35,092 bases of DNA from Desulfobacterales bacterium (GTDB lineage: Bacteria; Desulfobacterota; Desulfobacteria; Desulfobacterales; JAFDCJ01), in the NCBI GenBank assembly GCA_030066155.1, contig JASJCE010000019.1, forward strand, positions 1-35,092, read 5' to 3'. Each line of letters begins with the position of its first letter. Within the stretch, counting starts at the first letter, position 1. Positions 31,561-35,092 of this stretch are shown piece by piece. The notes below the pieces were generated by a model that saw only the letters and a program-made list of their open reading frames with translations, had not been told where the DNA came from and made no database searches. The translations under genes and the position numbers were made by a program.

Positions 31561-32271
31561 TCATAAATCCACACCTAACGCTGTCAATTCCTTTTCGATG
31601 ATGGCTTCCCAGCCCCGGTTGGCCTTTGGGTTGGCCGGACTGGGATGGGTGATATTGCCGATCGTTACCGGTATGCCGTCGAGGGCACTGAGGGCGCGCT
31701 GCATGGTAAACTGGCCGACACCGATGACGAAACGCGGCTTCATTACTTCGATGGTGCGGCGCAGGGCCTTATCGCATACTTCAAAAAGCGCTTTGCGCTC
31801 GGCGGCCCGAAGTTGATTGGGCGTGCGGTTGCGGCCGCTTTCTTCAATAAACTGCAGGGGACAGTAATTCGCGATAAAAAACCGGGAGAAAAAGCTCCGC
31901 GGCGAGCCGTATTTCTTGCGGGCCCAGCCCCAGATCCGCCGGCCGCTGACTTCGCTGCGTGGACAGTCAAAGCCGGCGACCGGCCGATTCGGATGCATAT
32001 CAAGCGGCCGGCCAACCGTTTCCTCGATACGCAGCCATTCTCGCACTGCAGCTACTTCGCCGAATGGAATACCGGTTTGAGACATACCCCAGGGTCCTGG
32101 ATTCATTCCAATTAAAACGATTTCCCGCGGAGATTGGCCGTAGCGGCGCAGATATTCCGTGTAGGGTGCCCTGGCATAATCCAGGGGGTTGTAGACGTGG
32201 CTGACCGGTGCGCTGAATTTTAGCGGCTGCAACGCGGCCGCCAGATCATCGGTAATGATATCCAGGTCCAA
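31561..32271 (-). CDS. SMUG1-type uracil-DNA glycosylase
   Basis: A 236-residue glycosylase of the uracil-DNA glycosylase superfamily. Motif 1, GMNPGPWGM (55-63) with the catalytic-water-positioning Asn57, differs by one residue from the animal SMUG1 GMNPGPFGM. Motif 2 is HPSPANPKANRGW with His209, against HPSPRNPQAN in animals, and GIPFGE and PRSEVSGRRIWGW also match. It should remove uracil and oxidised pyrimidines such as hydroxymethyluracil from DNA in base-excision repair. SMUG1 is rare in bacteria. The start is a TTG, chosen because GGAG lies eight bases before it, inside the stop region of the upstream membrane-protein gene, so the two are coupled. Confidence 0.92.
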   Translation of the reverse strand: MDLDIITDDLAAALQPLKFSAPVSHVYNPLDYARAPYTEYLRRYGQSPREIVLIGMNPGPWGMSQTGIPFGEVAAVREWLRIEETVGRPLDMHPNRPVAGFDCPRSEVSGRRIWGWARKKYGSPRSFFSRFFIANYCPLQFIEESGRNRTPNQLRAAERKALFEVCDKALRRTIEVMKPRFVIGVGQFTMQRALSALDGIPVTIGNITHPSPANPKANRGWEAIIEKELTALGVDL

Positions 32272-32282
32272 ATGGTTTTCTC

Positions 32283-32939
32283 CTAACCCAGCACGGACTG
32301 CCGTAGACCGATTAACAACAGAATGATACCGATTATCTGAACAATATGGAAGATTCCGTTGTGATCAAATTGCCAGATTACCGTCACGGTAATAGATTTA
32401 CAGGCCTGGAGCCCAGCCGCCAGGATGCTGACCAGGATTCCGCCCGCGATCAGGGGTGCTCCGGATAATTCGCCGCCAAACGTTATATAAATATAGGCCA
32501 TCAGGGCAAATATCAAGGCAAGGCCTTCGTATACGATGAAAATGAAAAAATAACCCGGAAATACCAGGGTTGCGGTGAAAAAAACCAATCCTGCTGCGAT
32601 CAAAAACGGCAGCACCCGCTGGCAGGCCACGCTGCCCCAGACATCGTATACCACACCGGCCGCAAATAGAGAAACCGCCAATGCCAGGCACGCGTTCAGC
32701 ACCTGCCAGATGCGGTTATGCAACCTGGGGGAAATGACCAACCCGTGGGCAGCTGCACCCAGAGCTGAAGCCAGACCGATCAACCCGATCGCCGCGGACC
32801 AAATGAGAATTTTCAAGAGCTCACTGCTATCCGCCGCATTCCAGCCCAGGAACCAGATGCCTCCCAGCGCGACTATCGCCAGGATAACATCGGTTGCGGC
32901 TGTTGTTCGTTCCGCCGGATCTTTAATGAATTCCATCAT
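32283..32939 (-). CDS. Conserved multi-pass membrane protein, unknown function
   Basis: A 218-residue inner-membrane protein with about seven hydrophobic segments, starting with a polar stretch EFIKDPAERTTAATD and then ILAIVALGGIWFLGW. Near the C-terminus WQFDHNGIFHIVQIIGIILLLIGLR contains a histidine pair inside a membrane helix, a pattern also seen in membrane hydrolases of the alkaline ceramidase/PAQR superfamily, though a full set of zinc ligands is not evident; another histidine is in AAAHGLVISP. I do not recognise a named family with confidence. Its TAG stop overlaps the ribosome-binding site of the SMUG1-like gene. Linking it to DNA repair would be speculation. Confidence 0.75.
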   Translation of the reverse strand: MMEFIKDPAERTTAATDVILAIVALGGIWFLGWNAADSSELLKILIWSAAIGLIGLASALGAAAHGLVISPRLHNRIWQVLNACLALAVSLFAAGVVYDVWGSVACQRVLPFLIAAGLVFFTATLVFPGYFFIFIVYEGLALIFALMAYIYITFGGELSGAPLIAGGILVSILAAGLQACKSITVTVIWQFDHNGIFHIVQIIGIILLLIGLRQSVLG

Positions 32940-32977
32940 CTGACTGCCGACTTCTGACTTCTGTCGCCTGACAATTT

Positions 32978-33184
32978 TTATCTCTTTTTACGCTGGGTTT
33001 GGTTTTTCAGCCCTTTTTTAGTAATACAATAATTTGGTTCGCTGTCCGGGCCGCAGAGAAAGGAGCCATCCATGCGCTGAAGATATCCTTTCTCCTCCAA
33101 TATGGCCAGGTCATTTCTTTTGCCCAAATGGTTACCGGGGTAATAGACACCTTTTTTCATTTTAGCCAAAATATCCTTTGTCAT
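32978..33184 (-). CDS. Small winged-helix-like protein
   Basis: A 68-residue basic protein. The pattern GNHLGKRNDLAILEEKGYLQRMDGSFLCGPDSEPNYCITKKGLK, a helix with LAILEEKGYL followed by a beta wing and the ITKKG ending, resembles winged-helix modules, so it may bind nucleic acid. Two cysteines (FLCG, NYC) could bind metal. The track ORF starts at GTG 33208; AGGAGG about 12 bases before the ATG at 33184 makes the internal start more likely, but the longer form cannot be excluded. It lies downstream of the ArsN2-like gene after an 88-bp gap. No assigned function. Confidence 0.6.
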   Translation of the reverse strand: MTKDILAKMKKGVYYPGNHLGKRNDLAILEEKGYLQRMDGSFLCGPDSEPNYCITKKGLKNQTQRKKR

Positions 33185-33272
33185 GCCTCTGTTCTGCCTC
33201 CTGTTCACCCCATGTTTCGGTGTTTCAGCGCAACGATTTCGTTACATCGTAGGAATATCGACCCTTTTTTAG

Positions 33273-33710
33273 TCAGTTGCCGATTTGCTTGATCATGCAA
33301 ACCGCACTTGCCGGACAAAGAGATTGAAATTCGGAAGTCTCCTGAATATCCGCCGGCGCTGATTCGCGATGAGCGCTTTGAAAACCATGCTTGTTGAAAA
33401 ACTGCTCCGCCGTCACCGTCAGCAGATAAAGTGTCTCTATCTTCAGCGATTTGGCATGGTCTTCGATTCTTCTGATCAGATTGGTTGCAATCCCGCGATT
33501 GCGAAATTTGGAATCAACAGCCAGAGAACGGAGCAGGGCGCTGTGCGACTTGATCTCAAGCCCGACTACACCCACCAATCTGGGGCCATCAGATCCGAGC
33601 AGGAAATGGGTTAACATCGGTAAGGTTATATCTTCATGATGAAGATCGTTTTCCGCCAGCAGCCGCCTTATTTCAGCCTCGTTGTCCTTGGTGGCAAAAG
33701 TGTAGATCAT
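33273..33710 (-). CDS. arsN2: GNAT acetyltransferase resembling ArsN2
   Basis: A 145-residue GNAT protein. The acetyl-CoA motif is RNRGIATNLIRRIE, and the ending IQETSEFQSLCPASAVCMIK closely follows the ArsN2 consensus, with the CPASAxCM block that sets this group apart from other GNATs; YLLTVTAEQFFNKHGF is likewise family-typical. ArsN2 proteins occur with arsenic-resistance genes and are thought to acetylate arsenic-containing or other toxic amines, but the substrate of ArsN2 is less certain than that of ArsN1. No ars operon gene is nearby in this window, so an arsenic role is not supported by context. It follows the methyltransferase gene with a 27-bp gap on the same strand, so they may be cotranscribed. 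Confidence 0.82.
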   Translation of the reverse strand: MIYTFATKDNEAEIRRLLAENDLHHEDITLPMLTHFLLGSDGPRLVGVVGLEIKSHSALLRSLAVDSKFRNRGIATNLIRRIEDHAKSLKIETLYLLTVTAEQFFNKHGFQSAHRESAPADIQETSEFQSLCPASAVCMIKQIGN

Positions 33711-33737
33711 AGATACCTGCTATTCGAGATTCGGGAA

Positions 33738-34286
33738 TCACACCTGATAGACATATAGCGGATCGCTGTGCAATGCGCCTTCAGGACGTAGAACCTGAAT
33801 CGGCTGAAATCCGGGTAACGGGAAATTGCAGGATACGATCAATGTCCCGTTCCGCAACTCGGTTTGGAGCTTGGCCGCCAGCCGGTGCATGACGTCGGGG
33901 TAAAGATAGCAGAAAACGACATCCGCGCCGGCCAAATTCTCCAGCCAGAAATTTTTTCGTTTGATCTGAATTCCGCTTCGGCCGATGCTCAGCAAACGCG
34001 CCTTGAAATAAGCCAGCAGATTGACTTCAAATCCGATTGCCCGGACCCGATAATATCTCCGGGCCAGCCGCAGAACCCGACCATCGCCACACCCCAGGTC
34101 GACAAGCGTCTGCTCGGGTTTCATCGGGACGGCCCTGATAAAAGCGGCCAATCTCGTTCGAGTGGTGCTGACGTAGATGGCTCCCCGGGTGGCCGGCAGC
34201 GCAAGAGCTGTAAACATGACATAGGTCATTTTCAGGCCAAACAGGCCTCCCGTTAGGACAATAAAAATCCAGACCCAGATTGGCAT
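33738..34286 (-). CDS. Membrane-anchored class I SAM methyltransferase (FAM173-like)
   Basis: A 182-residue protein. Residues 4-33 form one hydrophobic segment (IWVWIFIVLTGGLFGL...), probably anchoring it to the membrane. The SAM-binding motif I is VDLGCGDGRVLRLA (residues 62-75), acidic motif II is IGFEVN, and motif IV-V is ADVVFCYLYPDVMHRLAAKLQTELRNGTLIVS. The order N-terminal membrane helix, DLGxGDGR, then YLxPxxMxxLxxKL is that of the FAM173/ATPSCKMT lysine methyltransferases, which modify an ATP synthase subunit in mitochondria. A similar target in bacteria is speculation. It is cotranscribed with, or at least adjacent to, the ArsN2-like gene. Confidence 0.85.
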   Translation of the reverse strand: MPIWVWIFIVLTGGLFGLKMTYVMFTALALPATRGAIYVSTTRTRLAAFIRAVPMKPEQTLVDLGCGDGRVLRLARRYYRVRAIGFEVNLLAYFKARLLSIGRSGIQIKRKNFWLENLAGADVVFCYLYPDVMHRLAAKLQTELRNGTLIVSCNFPLPGFQPIQVLRPEGALHSDPLYVYQV

Positions 34287-34415
34287 AATAACGGTGCGTT
34301 TAGGTTGATGGAGGTTGAGCGATTGAACGACAGGGCGAGATTATTTCTGACCACATACTGCGGTGGATGTCAACCCAATATGTTTTGTCACGGAGAGAAA
34401 AGGTGCTGGGCGATC

Positions 34416-34495
34416 AGGACTGAGGACTGAGCATATAGTTGTTTTTTCGCTCGAAAATTTTTTCCCTCAGTCCTCAGTCCTCGTTCCTCAGTCCC
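34416..34495. repeat. Hairpin of AGGACTG / CAGTCCT words
   Basis: AGGACTGAGGACTGAG (34416-34431) is a perfect reverse complement of CTCAGTCCTCAGTCCT (34466-34481), 16 of 16 bases, with a 34-base AT-rich loop; a further CGTTCCTCAGTCCC continues the right arm to 34495. It lies in the 227-bp spacer 34287-34513 between the aldolase and methyltransferase genes. Nothing else is seen there. Confidence 0.9.
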
Positions 34496-34513
34496 AAATT
34501 CATCATTCCACAT

Positions 34514-35092
34514 TTAGAGTTCTGACTTGATCGCCTCCAATTCCGCCCGGGCTCCCTGGGCCATATGCAGGCAGTCCGTACTGATGGCGATCAGGGAAAA
34601 ACCCCCCTGGATGTAGGGTGCCGCCGATTTGGCGGAATCGGCAAAAATGCCCAGTGGAAGTCCGTTTTTGCGGCAGGCTTCATTCACAGAAGCAATTGCC
34701 GATTGAACTTCCGCATCCTGAACCTGGCCCATTTTTTTCATGCTGGCGGACAGATCATAGGGACCGACGAGGATCGCGTCGACACCCGGCACCCTGACAA
34801 TATCATCGATGTTTTGGACGGCTTCGGTGTTCTCGGCCTGCAATATTATCGCCGTTTCATCATTGGCGTTTGTCACGTAGTCCTGAAAATTTAGACCGTA
34901 GCCATGGGCCCGGCCAATCCCGACGCCCCGGGTGCCCCGGGGCGGGTATTTGCACAGCTGTACGATCCGCTCGGCTTCGGTGCCCGATTTCACCCCCGGC
35001 GCGATGATCCCGGCGGCTCCGATATCCAGGGCCTTTTTTATCCATACCTCGTCATTGGCGGGTATGCGTATGACGCAAGGACTGCGGTGGTC
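34514..35092 (-). CDS. HpcH/HpaI aldolase/citrate lyase family protein, cut at the window edge
   Basis: The 3' part (193 codons, no stop) of a class II pyruvate-type aldolase; the gene continues beyond base 35092. The track start at 34993 is an internal GTG; the frame is open upstream, reading VIRIPANDEVWIKKALDIGAAGIIAPGVKSGTEA. Family marks are VRVPGVDAILVGPYDLSASM and the metal/substrate segment AIILQAENTEAVQNIDDI. Where most relatives read GVLVPMVNTAEEA, this one has GIIAPGVKSGTEA, so the loop preceding the catalytic arginine region differs. RGVGIGRAHGYG follows as expected. Typical reaction: reversible cleavage of 2-keto-3-deoxy or 4-hydroxy-2-oxo acids to pyruvate plus an aldehyde. Substrate not assignable. 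Confidence 0.88.
   Translation of the reverse strand, partial: DHRSPCVIRIPANDEVWIKKALDIGAAGIIAPGVKSGTEAERIVQLCKYPPRGTRGVGIGRAHGYGLNFQDYVTNANDETAIILQAENTEAVQNIDDIVRVPGVDAILVGPYDLSASMKKMGQVQDAEVQSAIASVNEACRKNGLPLGIFADSAKSAAPYIQGGFSLIAISTDCLHMAQGARAELEAIKSEL

Noticed and set aside
1-35092. tRNA, rRNA, integrase, transposase or phage genes
   Set aside because: No convincing cloverleaf, rRNA segment or mobile-element protein motif was found by reading.

Overview
The window looks like a chromosome segment of an anaerobic, probably sulfate-reducing or syntrophic, member of the Desulfobacterota (old Deltaproteobacteria). The evidence is indirect: moderate GC, the DUF4911-miaB-DUF151 gene block, a small conserved 'cytoplasmic protein', a bacterial SMUG1-type uracil-DNA glycosylase, a HDOD/hybrid-kinase pair, and a branched-chain-type ABC importer followed by an AMP-forming acyl-CoA synthetase. 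I see no rRNA, tRNA, integrase, transposase, phage gene or CRISPR array.

Layout. 0.15-5.4 kb (minus strand): a GNAT acetyltransferase; an amidohydrolase, an RNase Z-like metallo-beta-lactamase protein and an unknown 140-aa protein joined by two identical TAATG stop/start overlaps; then recJ. 5.5-7.75 kb (plus): DUF4911, miaB and a bifunctional-nuclease-family gene, all overlapping, closed by a clear intrinsic terminator. 7.75-10.8 kb: a single-domain response regulator with a good sigma-70 promoter and a palindrome upstream, an M29 aminopeptidase and two small proteins. 10.8-13.8 kb (minus): HDOD protein and hybrid histidine kinase. 14.4-17.9 kb (minus): an alpha/beta hydrolase, a secreted DUF1566 protein, and an unusual protein in which an alpha/beta hydrolase is fused to a ModA-like periplasmic-binding fold. 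18.2-25.4 kb (plus): a strong promoter, a long leader, substrate-binding protein, livH, livM, livG, livF and an acyl-CoA synthetase, which together suggest import and CoA activation of an organic acid. 25.7-35.1 kb (minus): nitroreductase, GalT/HIT-like protein, FNR-type reductase overlapping a cob(I)alamin adenosyltransferase, threonine dehydratase-like enzyme, a lipoprotein with a possible Cys-His-Asp triad, SMUG1-type glycosylase, a membrane protein, a small winged-helix-like protein, ArsN2-like acetyltransferase, a membrane-anchored methyltransferase and the 3' part of an HpcH/HpaI aldolase cut by the window edge.

The most striking non-coding feature is that most spacers longer than about 100 bp carry short iterated 'words' (about 7-14 nt), often with the reverse complement of the same word block at the other end of the spacer. 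At least a dozen loci show this, with several unrelated words but a shared architecture (word array, loop, reverse-complement word array). They are listed individually as repeats and discussed as a possible structured-element system.

Several ORF-track starts were shortened because a ribosome-binding site or family alignment pointed to an internal start (recJ, the hydrolase-PBP fusion, livM, livG, nitroreductase, adenosyltransferase and others).
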